Below are positions 37,495 to 48,200 of a stretch of 64,000 nucleotides of DNA, one piece after another. The notes beneath the pieces are model-generated. The model was not told where the DNA came from, ran no database searches, and was given only the letters and a program-made list of their open reading frames with translations. Position 1 is the stretch's first letter. Each line of letters opens with the position of its first letter. This stretch comes from CAYWYR01 sp964462685 (GTDB taxonomy: Bacteria; Bacteroidota; Ignavibacteria; Kapaibacteriales; UBA2268). Made by a program: the position numbers and the translations under genes. Location: NCBI GenBank assembly GCA_964462685.1, contig CAYWYR010000001.1:62001-126000 (forward strand), written 5' to 3'.

Positions 37495-39105
37495 TTAATT
37501 AACGTCAAACCTCTGGGATAGTTTCGATAGCTTTCTCTTATCTGAGTGTAGATCATATACTCTTTTCTTTGCGCTCAAAGCACTTGTGTCAATATTTAGT
37601 TGCTTGCTAAGCTTATCCAATCTGGAGTTGTTCTCCATTTTCGATAGATCGAGTTGCCTTAATTTGCTTTGGCGGCTGTTGTTTTCTTTTTCCGCGATTC
37701 GCAGTGCCAGCTCCATTTCCGCTGATTGCTGGGAGTTGGGGTTGTAAGAGTTATCAAGCTCAACTTGTCTTACAACATCCCTTATAGTATTCTCAAGCCC
37801 TTGGCTTTCTGTTTCCGCAGCTCTTTTTTCTGGGATAAATGTAGCCAAGAAGCTTTCTATATCTCTTTTTTCACTTTTTACAGATACATTCTTGTTACCG
37901 GTTTCTTCTTCAATAATTTCTTCATCTGTAGAATAAGCATCATTAGTTTGATCTTTACCGTCAATAACTTTATTGAGCAGATTGCTAGAGCTGTCTTTTT
38001 TGTGGACATGATTATTGGCGATATGCGATATCATTTCGACAGGGTTTTTGTTCTGCCCCTTATAAAGCTCTCTTTGTCTTTTTAATTTTGCATTTTCCAG
38101 TTGTTTGTCAAAATCGATATCATCTTCATCAGATATTACTGGCTTGGGATCCTGAGAAGCCAGCAATGTAAGTTTCTCTTTTCTTTTCTTTTGCATAAAC
38201 ACCAAGCCTAGTGTGCATACAGCTATGCAAGATAATGAAACCGCCAAAAGTACTCCAAAATCCTCAATTGTCTTATTTTTTGATATAGCTGCTTCAGCGG
38301 TATCAAGCTTACCGATATCAGATTTTTCGGTATCAGAATTTGTTATTTCCTCGGGGGATTCCACAAGATCTTCTATAATCGTGGTAGGGGATCCGCCGCT
38401 CATGTCATCAGATCCTGTCAGTTCTTCATAACGCTCCAACCATACTATCGCCGCTTCATCCTCACCGTTAAAGGAAAGTACCTCACCCGCCTTGAAAACT
38501 ACATCAGGCAATGAGGTATGGATAGGGTTCTTGGTTTTGAAGTTTTCTACAAGTGATGCAGAATCATAACCCTCTTCCTGGGCCTTCATAAATGCCAAAA
38601 GCAGTTCTCCCTCTTTGGAGCCGTTGTCTATAGCATCGACTAAACTTGATTTAGCCTCTCCAATCAGTCCGCTTTCCAATGCCAACTGTGCCGAACGGTA
38701 ATGATCTTCACCTGGGTCTAGCTCATTCCACTTGAAAACACTTATTACAAGCGATGCAGATAATGGCTGAGGGGTGCAAGTGTAACCGTAACTGTCATTG
38801 AATTTTATATCCAGTTTGAGCCTGGAATCATTATCGGTAAAATATATTCCGTTTATTTTGCCGACCCTTGATATATTATCTCTGCTATTATCGTAATCCA
38901 CACCTGCCAGATCCAAGCTAAGCGATGTTTTATCATCAGAAAGCTTAGTGGTGAACATTTCAGGATCAACAACAGATGAGTCATCAAATGAAAGTATCAA
39001 TATATTGTCTTTATCATAGATAACAGACTGGAGATTCTGTGCTTGTGCAGACCCTAAAGCTATAAGAATCAAGAAAAAAGCTGTAAGATTATTTTTCAAC
39101 ATCAT
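37495..39105 (-). CDS. Membrane-spanning protein with AMIN-like periplasmic and charged cytoplasmic domains
   Basis: I do not recognise a named family. There is a signal peptide (LTAFFLILIALGSAQAQ), a beta-rich region to about 130 that resembles AMIN-type modules (SLSLDLAGVDY), and a helical TPR-like stretch 135-225. A TM lies at about 280-300 (FGVLLAVSLSCIAVCTLGLVF), followed by 230 charged residues without clear fold. I chose ATG 39105 (ATG 39102 and GTG 39108 are alternatives). It overlaps the upstream gene, so it is translationally coupled. In this operon it may link flagellar or envelope assembly to the wall. Confidence 0.65.
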   Translation of the reverse strand: MMLKNNLTAFFLILIALGSAQAQNLQSVIYDKDNILILSFDDSSVVDPEMFTTKLSDDKTSLSLDLAGVDYDNSRDNISRVGKINGIYFTDNDSRLKLDIKFNDSYGYTCTPQPLSASLVISVFKWNELDPGEDHYRSAQLALESGLIGEAKSSLVDAIDNGSKEGELLLAFMKAQEEGYDSASLVENFKTKNPIHTSLPDVVFKAGEVLSFNGEDEAAIVWLERYEELTGSDDMSGGSPTTIIEDLVESPEEITNSDTEKSDIGKLDTAEAAISKNKTIEDFGVLLAVSLSCIAVCTLGLVFMQKKRKEKLTLLASQDPKPVISDEDDIDFDKQLENAKLKRQRELYKGQNKNPVEMISHIANNHVHKKDSSSNLLNKVIDGKDQTNDAYSTDEEIIEEETGNKNVSVKSEKRDIESFLATFIPEKRAAETESQGLENTIRDVVRQVELDNSYNPNSQQSAEMELALRIAEKENNSRQSKLRQLDLSKMENNSRLDKLSKQLNIDTSALSAKKRVYDLHSDKRKLSKLSQRFDVN

Positions 39106-40294
39106 CACTATCCTGGGATATACTGAAAACCGTCTTTCCAGAGCCTTCAGAAATTGTCAGATAATAACCAGATGGATAAATTGTGTCGAATATTGTCACC
39201 AAATTTTCCGGCAAATCAAGCGTATTATAGTTAGCTTTGTTTACCTCATCGATAAGCCCTAAGTGGAGCATATCACATTTAACGACGATTCTCTCATGCC
39301 CGGAAGCTTTATCTATAAAGAGATAAACCTTACTTTGGCTGTCATATCTACTGCTGGCAAAAGCAATGATATTATCAATTAAACCGGTTAAAACAGACGT
39401 TTTCAACTGTTCTGAGAAGTAACTGTTGATATCGAGTTCAATTACTATGCCTTCATTTACTAAAAGTTCTTTCCAAAGCTCTATTATGGAACCAAGGTCA
39501 TTAGCTTTTTGTTTGGATTCCAATAGTGATAAAATAGATCTGGTTATCTGCTGGATATGTTCCAATCTTTGGGATCTATCTCCTATACCTTTCTCTATTA
39601 ACTGGGAGTTATTGAATATGGATTTTAGCCCGGCTTTCAGATTTAATTCAAGCTTCGTATCAATCTGTAGCGGAAGTTTGTTCTGTGATTTCAGTTCACT
39701 CCGTAAACTTTCTGAATCTTCATTACCGGTAGTGTTAAACAGAATCCAGACCAATAGGTTATAAGAGATATTTGATACTGTACTCAGATCTTTCTCACTT
39801 ATACTGTTGGCTCGCACAGTGGTTTTAGCAATGAATAAATACCTTTCGCTCTTCACCAATAAAGGTACCAGTATCAAAAAAGTAGGTTTGGAAGAGTTTT
39901 CATCCTTAAGGTTTGGTATTACTAAGGGATCGCTTTTGGAATATAGCCAGTTGATTACGCCGCTTTCCTCCAAACTAACGAATGCATCAAGCATACTTAC
40001 GTTATAGCTTTCAAATGCTACGCACGTAGGTTTTTCTAAGCTGCCTGTTTTTATCAGTAGGCATTCCAGAATACTGTAGATATTTGATAGATATTCAAAA
40101 GTTATGGCTTCAGCCTCTGGCTTACTATTGCAAAGCATGAGCTTAGGCTCGGGATACATATTTATAGGAAAAGCTTCGATTTCGCTTTCTTCGCGATTTG
40201 AGATATCGGACTTTAAAGATTCTATTTCTTTTTCGAGAAAAGCTATTGAGTTCTCTAAAGTAGTTATATACTCATTATGGTTTTCTTCCTTCAT
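39089..40294 (-). CDS. GAF-like protein with degenerate histidine-kinase-type ATPase domain
   Basis: The N-terminal 35 residues are a coiled coil (ITTLENSIAFLEKEIESL). Residues of about 60-190 have a GAF-like pattern. From about 225 there is a DHp-like helix pair (RLEHIQQITRSILSLL) and then a region with an N-box-like LIDNIIAFASS. The phospho-acceptor His motif and the G boxes are not evident, so catalytic kinase activity is doubtful. It may be a signalling adaptor. It lies between the HDOD and the membrane-protein genes in the operon. Confidence 0.5.
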   Translation of the reverse strand: MKEENHNEYITTLENSIAFLEKEIESLKSDISNREESEIEAFPINMYPEPKLMLCNSKPEAEAITFEYLSNIYSILECLLIKTGSLEKPTCVAFESYNVSMLDAFVSLEESGVINWLYSKSDPLVIPNLKDENSSKPTFLILVPLLVKSERYLFIAKTTVRANSISEKDLSTVSNISYNLLVWILFNTTGNEDSESLRSELKSQNKLPLQIDTKLELNLKAGLKSIFNNSQLIEKGIGDRSQRLEHIQQITRSILSLLESKQKANDLGSIIELWKELLVNEGIVIELDINSYFSEQLKTSVLTGLIDNIIAFASSRYDSQSKVYLFIDKASGHERIVVKCDMLHLGLIDEVNKANYNTLDLPENLVTIFDTIYPSGYYLTISEGSGKTVFSISQDSDDVEK

Positions 40295-40323
40295 ATCTAC
40301 CGCCGGTTGGAATGGTTAGGATT

Positions 40324-41244
40324 TTATGCGGTTCTTTTTTTGTAAAGGGAGGAACCTGCGGATATACTGTTAAAAGCTTTTGCCCTTTCAAATTCAGTTA
40401 AGATCTCTTGTTTGAGACTTTCAAGCAGACCTCGATTTGTCATATTGGTATCTTCTGCCAAAGAAGAAAGTATATCGCCTTTAAGATAAAAAGAAGGTTC
40501 TGGTAGATTTACATGCCATTTGGCGAAATCCATCTGGAATGAGAACCATTCACTAAGAGAAACGATCGAGGCCAACGGGGAAACAGAATCAGATCTGTCA
40601 CCCGACTTATCGAATGGAGTATGATGAACAGAAATGGCTTCCGATATTCTTTTAGGCAATCTCCATCTATCAGCTATCCAAGCACCGATTTCAGAATGCG
40701 TGTCGCCTAATACATATTTCTCTGCTTCGGTTATAGATAGGTTTTTATCTTTTGCAACATTCCATATCTGAGTAGCTTCTGAAGGAAGGAATTTAGCGAT
40801 GACCAGGATACCTATGTCATGCACTAAGCCAGCAACAAACGCCTCACCGGATAGGGAGTAGCCGATTTTACGCGCAATATGCCGAGCGGCAGCACCACAG
40901 AAAAGTGAGTACTCCCAAAATTCTTTTACTTGAAGGTGAGCGATATCGCGGGAGAAAAGCTTTTTGACAATTAAGCTTATTACGATTTCTTTGATTGAAT
41001 TCAGCCCCATTATCACAATAGCGAGCTCAACTGTAGCTATCTCACGTGAAAAACCATAAAACGGGGAATTGGCTACCTTAAGTACCTTAGCGGTAAGGCT
41101 TTGATCTTTCTCGATCAGTTCGGCCAACCTGCTTGCTCTTATATCAGGATTGTCTAAGGCTTTTAGCAGTTCGGATATGATGAAGGGCATTGCTGGCAGA
41201 TCCAGCGTTCTTTCTAATCGTGATTTTAATTTACCGCTTATCAT
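40324..41244 (-). CDS. HDOD-domain signalling protein
   Basis: This 306-residue protein is almost entirely an HDOD domain (LPAMPFIISELLKALDNPDIRAS; LTAKVLKVANSPFYGFSREI; AFVAGLVHDIGILV). HDOD proteins are non-catalytic relatives of HD-GYP phosphodiesterases and act in chemotaxis, c-di-GMP and motility control. Its start lies inside the end of fliA (14-base overlap), so the two are translationally linked. Confidence 0.88.
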   Translation of the reverse strand: MISGKLKSRLERTLDLPAMPFIISELLKALDNPDIRASRLAELIEKDQSLTAKVLKVANSPFYGFSREIATVELAIVIMGLNSIKEIVISLIVKKLFSRDIAHLQVKEFWEYSLFCGAAARHIARKIGYSLSGEAFVAGLVHDIGILVIAKFLPSEATQIWNVAKDKNLSITEAEKYVLGDTHSEIGAWIADRWRLPKRISEAISVHHTPFDKSGDRSDSVSPLASIVSLSEWFSFQMDFAKWHVNLPEPSFYLKGDILSSLAEDTNMTNRGLLESLKQEILTEFERAKAFNSISAGSSLYKKRTA

Positions 41245-42061
41245 AATGGAACTTGGTTATCTGCTTTCTGAGGTCTTTTATTACCTGTGAATGTATCTGG
41301 CATATTCTACTCTCGCTAACATTCAAAACCGTGCCTATTTCTTTAAAAGTAAGCTCTTCAAAGTAATAAAGTGATAAAACGAGTCGTGGTTTTTCCTTTT
41401 GCTGAGAAATAAACTCTTTTATCAGTTCATTCCTCTCCTTCATTTCCATTACGTTTTCAAAAGAATCCTCATCATCCTGGGGCATATTCTCCAGTATGCT
41501 GGAGTCTTCGCTCTCGTTTCTGCTCATAGCGGATTCGTTCATCGTAAGCGCATATTTAGCTGATGCCGCAGCTGCCACATACTTTCTGTATTGTTCAGGC
41601 GTTATATCAAGCTGTTCCATAATCTCACGCTGAGATGCTGTCTGGCCGCTTTCTACGGTAAGTTTATCGTGTGCGGTAATAAAATCAGATGCTTTCTTCC
41701 TGGCTGTCCTGCTCATCCAGTCGAGTTTCCTCATCTCATCCTGAATGATTCCTTTGATTCGGGTAATAGCGTAAGTCTCGAACTTGACCCCTCTTTCGGT
41801 AGAGAACCTGTCTATTGATTCACTCAGGCCGAGAATGCCGACGCTCACGAAATCATCTTCTGTAAGAAGTGAGTTCCTGGGCATTGTCATTTTCTTGATG
41901 ACGAACTTAACCAGCCATAGGTAATGCAGAACAAGCTTTTGCTTCTTCTCTTCATTCGGCATAGCGGTATAGTTATCCCAAAGCGCATCAGCAGTTAAAG
42001 GTGCTGTTGCTTCTGCCCCAGGGTTCCCGTTCATATGTTGTCTTAGTGTCATATTCAGCAT
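41231..42061 (-). CDS. fliA: Flagellar sigma factor sigma-28
   Basis: All sigma-70 family regions are present: region 2 (LVHYLW... DDFVSVGILGLSESIDRF, ETYAITRIKGIIQDEMRKLDW), region 3, and region 4 with HTH (LTFKEIGTVLNVSESRICQIHSQV). It has no region 1 and about 275 residues, as expected of FliA. I used ATG 42061, which has AGGTGAT upstream; ATG 42052 and GTG 42070 are alternatives. It would recognise the promoter at 23910. Confidence 0.92.
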   Translation of the reverse strand: MLNMTLRQHMNGNPGAEATAPLTADALWDNYTAMPNEEKKQKLVLHYLWLVKFVIKKMTMPRNSLLTEDDFVSVGILGLSESIDRFSTERGVKFETYAITRIKGIIQDEMRKLDWMSRTARKKASDFITAHDKLTVESGQTASQREIMEQLDITPEQYRKYVAAAASAKYALTMNESAMSRNESEDSSILENMPQDDEDSFENVMEMKERNELIKEFISQQKEKPRLVLSLYYFEELTFKEIGTVLNVSESRICQIHSQVIKDLRKQITKFHYDKR

Positions 42062-42117
42062 CCTTATCACCTACCTGCGGCATGAAGCAACTGGCGGGGA
42101 CCGGTTAAACGCTTCTA

Positions 42118-42942
42118 CTACTGGTTTACTTCCAGAGCAGCAGCTTCTTCGTTATCTAATGCGTCAAAATCAAAATCAAGATCGTCCAGGGAATATTCCT
42201 GCTCAGCCTGTGGCGCTATTGCGGGGGTTTGTTTCTTATCCCTGTTGATCGATTCTATATCTCTGTCATTGTAGTCGGTAAATCCGAGATCTAGCCCTTC
42301 TAGATTGACTTCCGGCAGATTTGTATGGTCGATCTTAGGCTTCTTCTTGTTATCAGATTGGAGTTGCGGCTTTTCTTCCGGGATGTCTTCTTCAAAGTCA
42401 AGAATATGTTCCTTGATCTCTTCACCTGATCTTTCTAATTCAATTTTCCTTTCTTCCTGTAATTTGGATTTTTGTTTTGCGAAGTCTTTTTCAGCTTGTA
42501 CCAGCTGAGCGAACTCCTCTTCTTCTTTCTTGATCTCTTCTTGTTTTAATCTTTCTTTCTCTGCTTTTTCATTTTCAACCTGTATCAGCTTTTCTTCAGA
42601 TACTATGTAGAACAAGAGCATCATTATGGCTCCCCCGCCAAGATATGAGGCGGTAAACACCATAAACGTATAATACAGAGAGTCCAGAAAAATAAGTTCG
42701 GCACCGAAGTACAGTATTATAAATGCAAATAAAGTAATAAATAGGCTAATAAGAAGTAAGAGTTTATACGGAAAATTGATCTTAGACTTGATTCTTTTGA
42801 TCTCTGCCTTCTCTTTTTTCTTGAGAAGCTTCTCCTTTTCTTTCTTCTTCTTCTCTTTCTCTTCGAATCGCTTCTTGAGTTCTTCTTGCTCTTTCTGCTC
42901 TTCTGGGGAAAGTTCCGGTTCTTCTGTTTGCTTTTTAGCCAT
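42118..42942 (-). CDS. Coiled-coil membrane protein in flagellar regulatory operon
   Basis: No family is recognised. The first 55 residues are a Lys/Glu coiled coil (EEQKEQEELKKRFEEKEKKK). Two TM helices follow (YKLLLLISLFITLFAFIILYF; FMVFTASYLGGGAIMMLLFYI), then another long charged helix (VENEKAEKERLKQEEIKKEE), and an acidic tail (YSLDDLDFDFDALDNEEA). It lies between flhG and fliA; a role in flagellar placement or regulation is a guess from context. Low-complexity composition makes homology searches noisy. Confidence 0.7.
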   Translation of the reverse strand: MAKKQTEEPELSPEEQKEQEELKKRFEEKEKKKKEKEKLLKKKEKAEIKRIKSKINFPYKLLLLISLFITLFAFIILYFGAELIFLDSLYYTFMVFTASYLGGGAIMMLLFYIVSEEKLIQVENEKAEKERLKQEEIKKEEEEFAQLVQAEKDFAKQKSKLQEERKIELERSGEEIKEHILDFEEDIPEEKPQLQSDNKKKPKIDHTNLPEVNLEGLDLGFTDYNDRDIESINRDKKQTPAIAPQAEQEYSLDDLDFDFDALDNEEAAALEVNQ

Positions 42943-43002
42943 ATCGCCAGTTACATCCTTGTAATTTGTAGGCTTTTAAAATGTAAAATTAAAAAACATT
43001 AA

Positions 43003-43872
43003 TTAACTTTTCACGCCTCTGCCAGAGATCGTGAGTAAGTTATCGCGAAAACTCATCATTTGCTCTTTTATATCGCTTTCAGGTTCAATATTTTCAGATT
43101 CCAGCATGAAAGGTTTCTGCTGTAGAATCGATTGCCTCACGAGTCTGTCATAAGGGATAGTGGCTATGGGGTCGAATATCGATCCTAAAAACTTACCTGT
43201 TGCGAGATTTATCTTTTCGATTATATCATCGGCATCTTCCTGATCTATACAGTTGTTTACGATTACCTTGATATAGTCGCTTTGGATATATGGTAGCAAA
43301 AGCTTTACCAAAACATAAGCATCGACTAGAGAGGCGGGTTCATCAGTTACCACTAAAGCCGTTGTATCAGCTATATTACAGCATTTTAGAACTGTTTCGC
43401 TGGCACCAGCCGGTGTATCGATCAGTATTAAGTCGAAATCAGTGTGTATCAACAATTGTTCATATATAGCCATTACAGAGTCCGGACTGTCGCCATCTTC
43501 ACTATTTTGCTCGGATCGCCCACTCAGTATGAATAAATTCTCGGATATCCCGCATATAGCTTTTGTAATGGGTATTTCTTTATCTATGATATCTGGAATC
43601 CTTACAGGCGGTTCAACCCCGAAAAGTAGGTGTAGGTTCGGAAGGTACTCATCGGAATCCCACACAAGTACTTTTAATCCGTTTTCAGATAACATACATC
43701 CCAGATTCGCGACCAACACTGATTTACCGACTCCTGCTTTTCCGCTGCACACTGCAAGAACAAACGGTTCTTCCTTCTGGATGGTTAAGTTCTGTTCAAC
43801 ATCCAGAACATTGACTGACTTGTCTGTGGCAGCTGGCTCTGGTGCGTTATATATTTTTGACGGCCTGCTCAA
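43003..43872 (-). CDS. flhG: FlhG/YlxH-type MinD-like ATPase
   Basis: This 289-residue deviant Walker ATPase (SGKAGVGKSVLVANLG; LILIDTPAG) controls flagellar number with FlhF. The P-loop reads GKAGVGKS instead of GKGGVGKT. The TTG start at 43872 overlaps the flhF stop as TTGA, which fits translational coupling. Its place directly after flhF is the classic arrangement. Confidence 0.92.
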   Translation of the reverse strand: MSRPSKIYNAPEPAATDKSVNVLDVEQNLTIQKEEPFVLAVCSGKAGVGKSVLVANLGCMLSENGLKVLVWDSDEYLPNLHLLFGVEPPVRIPDIIDKEIPITKAICGISENLFILSGRSEQNSEDGDSPDSVMAIYEQLLIHTDFDLILIDTPAGASETVLKCCNIADTTALVVTDEPASLVDAYVLVKLLLPYIQSDYIKVIVNNCIDQEDADDIIEKINLATGKFLGSIFDPIATIPYDRLVRQSILQQKPFMLESENIEPESDIKEQMMSFRDNLLTISGRGVKS

Positions 43873-45089
43873 TTATCGCTGCCTTCAAAAATTTCTTCGT
43901 AATCCCTTATCGTCTTTCCGGCCTTTGCCAGCAGTCTGTTCAAGGCATTGGTTGAAGCCGGGTAAATATCGTCAGGTATTGATTGCCCGTAGCTTATATA
44001 AGTAAGCGGGGCATTGGCTTTTTTCAGTGCTGTTACCGGCCCGCCAAGCCTGCTGGCTTCATCAAGCTTCGTCAGCACTATATCAGTCAAGGGAACTATA
44101 CTGTATTTACTTATTATATCTTCGGCTGTATGCTTGCTAAGCCCCGTGCTCAGCACCAGTAATGTTCTGTCAGGGGATATAGCTTTTATCATATCCGATA
44201 TCTCAAGCATACTCTTGTTGTCGTTCTGGCTCTTGCCGGAGGTATCAAAGAACACGTAGTCATATTTGTTCTTCTCCATTAAAACATGCCTTACTTCTTC
44301 TGAAGTATATGCAGTCCTGAAATCCATATCAGCAATAGAGGCGTAAGTTCTCAGTTGGTCTGTTCCTCCGACTTTGTGCTTGTCCGCAGATACGAGTAAA
44401 CAGTTAGCGTCTTCTACTAATTTACTTACCAAGGCCAGTTTTACAAGAGTGGATGTTTTTCCGTTTCCTGTTGTGCCAACTACAGCTACCACTGTTGATG
44501 TGCCGTTATCTTTTTTGGTAAGTGGCTTTCCTATGGATATATGTTTTAATAATTCACGGTAAATATTGTTCTCGGCTTTATCAGGGTCGGGGTCGGAAGC
44601 GTTGAATCTGATCTTAGTAATCGCTTCCAGCACTTCATTTTCTTCAAACTCACTATCGATAAGCTTTTTATAAAGTTCAGATAGTACGGGATGAAGATCG
44701 GCGGAGTGTTTATACTTTAAGGTATCGTTTATTTCCTGAACGCTTCTTTCTATACTTTCTACTTTTCTCAAGATAATATCAGAAGATTGAAGATCTTTAT
44801 ATGCTCTTACCGGTTTAGACTCATCTTGGGTATCATCATTCTTTACAACGCCAGACAGAATATTTTCGATATTAGCTATTTTGTCTTTAAGCGGCCTTTT
44901 AGCTGGAGTAGCCGACCCGCCTTTTTCTGATTTATTCTCATCGACTGCAGCTACTATCTCAATTATGGAATCTCCTTCAGGGCCACGGGAAGTCCTAGAA
45001 GATAATATTACCGCGTCATCGCCGAGTTCTGATGCAATTTGTATCTTGCCGGCCTGAAAACTCCGTGCTATAAACTTTTTTATTTTCAT
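43869..45089 (-). CDS. flhF: Flagellar biosynthesis SRP-like GTPase FlhF
   Basis: This 406-residue SRP-type GTPase sets the site of flagellar assembly. The N-terminal B domain is basic and variable. The NG domain has the P-loop VVGTTGNGKTSTLVKLA, DTSGKSQND (G3) and TKLDEASRLGGP (G4-G5). It is the first gene of the minus-strand operon, with about 170 bases upstream. flhA and the structural flagellar genes are not in this window. Confidence 0.95.
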   Translation of the reverse strand: MKIKKFIARSFQAGKIQIASELGDDAVILSSRTSRGPEGDSIIEIVAAVDENKSEKGGSATPAKRPLKDKIANIENILSGVVKNDDTQDESKPVRAYKDLQSSDIILRKVESIERSVQEINDTLKYKHSADLHPVLSELYKKLIDSEFEENEVLEAITKIRFNASDPDPDKAENNIYRELLKHISIGKPLTKKDNGTSTVVAVVGTTGNGKTSTLVKLALVSKLVEDANCLLVSADKHKVGGTDQLRTYASIADMDFRTAYTSEEVRHVLMEKNKYDYVFFDTSGKSQNDNKSMLEISDMIKAISPDRTLLVLSTGLSKHTAEDIISKYSIVPLTDIVLTKLDEASRLGGPVTALKKANAPLTYISYGQSIPDDIYPASTNALNRLLAKAGKTIRDYEEIFEGSDN

Positions 45090-45292
45090 AAAGCAAAATA
45101 ATCGATATACAATAGTTTATTGTCAATAACCCTTATCTATCAGTATATTGAAACCTTTGATACGTTTTATGTGTCAATATAAAGATAAGCTTGCGGGTAT
45201 TCTATCTAAACAACATCTGCCTGTATCCATAACGCCATAATAAGTGTTATTATAATATGGCGTCATTAATCAAAGTCAATAAAACCATATCT

Positions 45293-48200
45293 ATGAAGTT
45301 TAAATTACAAATAATCCTATCCATATTCATACCATGCTTTCTTTTTGCTCAGGATAGCACAAATGATAGTAATCAAAATAATGCTATCAAGCCTTACCCA
45401 AAGCAAAGCGTGGCCCAGGCGAGAGCTAATTTTGAGCGTATGCTTGAGGTTGACTTCAAACCTGTCAATGATAAGAATAGTCAGTTAGATGATAAAGACA
45501 AAAAAAGCTGGAAACAGATAGAAAGATTTAAGGCTTTTTGGGAGCCTAGGCTCCAGGGCGAAGGATATCTGCCTAATCCCATAGAGCTATACAACAAGTA
45601 TATCACAGACGATTCCAAAAAAATATCAGACACTAAAAACGAAGACGGTCTCGTATGGGAAAGAGAAGGTCCGTTCGGCCCGACAGGTGAAACCCATGGG
45701 GTAGGTAGGATTAATGTTATACGCCAACATCCGACCAGATTCAATGAATACTGGATCGGTTCGGCAGGCGGCGGCGCTTGGAGAAGCTTCAACGGCGGAA
45801 GAGACTGGCAAATGCTGCCCAATACCAATTTCTTAACGCTCGGTATATCCGATATTGCTTTTGCCCCGAGCAATCCCAATACTGTTTATCTGGCTACAGG
45901 TGATGATAACGGTTCTGGTACAGGTAATTTCGTAAAATACACTATCGGGCTAATGAAATCCACAGACAGCGGACAGACTTGGGAGCCGACTTATATCCAA
46001 TACGAACAAGAAGAGCTAAATCTAATCAGTACCGTGCTTGTTGATCCCAGAGATGAAGACGTACTTATAGTATCAACCGACCACGGTATTTTCAGATCAA
46101 CCAACGGTGCGGAGACTTTCGAACATGTTGTTACATCGGGTAACTTCCGTGATATGGAGTTTGTACCGAACAATCCTAATAGAATTATAGCAACTACCTT
46201 CAACAGAAGTAACGGTGGTGGTATATCCTTTTTCACTTCTAGTGATAATGGAGTAACATGGACTGGCCGCCAGGCAGTTTCAGGTGCGGTTAGGGCGGAA
46301 CTTGCGGTGTCACCGGCTCAGCCAAATAAAGTATGGGCTATAGTTGCCGAGCAGGGTTCCAACGCTTACCATTCTACATGGTACTCTGAGGATTTCGGTG
46401 AGAACTGGGTACAGTTAGAAGAAGCTGATGGTGAGAACAACTATCTTGGATGGCGAGACGGTGACGATAACAGAGGCCAAGGTTGGTATGATCTGTCAAT
46501 TGACGTTGACCCTGTTATGACTAACCAGGTAGTGATTGGCGGTGTCAATCTATGGAAATCCAATAATAGCGGGCAGTCTTTCGAACTTGAAACCCACTAC
46601 AACGGCGGATATGACAGGCCTGATATCCATGCCGATCAGCATGATATTGTTTATTCCAAAGATGGGCTGTATTACTTAGTTGCCAATGACGGCGGATTGA
46701 GAAGGTACAACGAGAGTACCGATACTTACGAGAACCTTGCATTTGGCCTGCCTATAACTCAGTTTTACAAAATCGGAGTCTCTCAATCTGAATCTGGTTT
46801 ATTCTCTGGTGGAACCCAGGATAACGGGACTTTCCTACATGATCAAGATAATTGGTTCAGGATCGGAGGTGCTGATGGAATGGAAACCGCGATCGATCCG
46901 TCAAATCCTGATATAAGGTACAGGTCAATCCAGTTCGGAAGGTTTGATATCACACTTAACGCTGGCCAGCGATGGGAAACTATGTTCAGCCCTACTATAG
47001 CTGAACGGGAATATGGCTACGAGGAAGACGGCCCATGGACAACTCCGTTTATTATAGACCCGAAAAGCCCAAATACTATCTTCATAGCGATGACACAAGT
47101 TTGGAGAAGTGATGACAGAGGTGCCGATGGGTCTTGGAGAAGAATAAGTGATTTTAATGTAAGCCAAGAGTTCAACGATCTCGCAATACCTGATAACGGT
47201 AACTTGCTTTACGCAGCTCGGGGTGGTGCTTTAATCGTATCGCCGGATGACGGTTCAAACTGGCAGTCGGTTTTTTCCAGAGGGCAAGAGCTTATGGATA
47301 TTGCTGTTCATCCTACCGACTCTCTGATAGTAGGCCTTGCTTATAGTGGTTTCAGCGAAAACGATAAGGTTTATATCGTTGATAATGGCGAAGTGATAAA
47401 TATAAGCGGCAATCTGCCCAATGTTCCGGTCAATGCTATAGTATTCGATCCTGAAGATCCTCAGAGGATATATGTGGGTAATGATATAGGTGTATTTACT
47501 TCCTACGGCAGATCTGGTATCTGGTCAAGATACGGTGGCAATATGCTTAATACAGTAGTATCGGAACTGGAAATCCATAAAAATGACAGATTGCTATATG
47601 CTGCGACTTATGGTACTGGAATATGGAGCATACCGCTTCTTGAAAATTGTGTTCCTAATCAAACCCTTACGATACTAGATCAAGATATTATAAATATCTG
47701 TCCTACAGATTCAATATTTGTGGATATAGATTTCCCGGGAACATTGATTTGGTCAGATGGATTTGAAGGCAATACAAGATATCTAAGAGAAGAAGGCAGA
47801 TATAGCGTTGCAGCAAGCAATGACTATTGTGCTGATTATTCATCCCCGATTGTTATCGAACACAATGAAGTTGCCAGTATTTCAATTACTGCTTTCAGGA
47901 GAACTATCTGCGGAGCTGATTCGGTACAGCTAAATGCTACTGCCGGTTTCGATAATTATAGATGGTCCAACGGGATGACGGGAAGGAGAATATGGGTTAA
48001 AGAAGGGGGGGATTACACTGTGGAAATTGATAACCCTAATGGCTGTATATCTAGATCAAGCTCAATAAGTGTCGATAAATATGAAGTGCCTGAAAGGCCT
48101 GTTGTAAAAGTATTATCTATAAATGATACTGTAGCGGTTATATCTACTACAACTGTAGGTGAAAGCTATAGATGGCTAAGGGATGGAACGCTGATTTCTG

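Noticed and set aside
43442..44005. A 187-codon plus-strand frame over flhG/flhF
   Set aside because: It is antisense to two genes with clear GTPase and ATPase motifs; no independent evidence.
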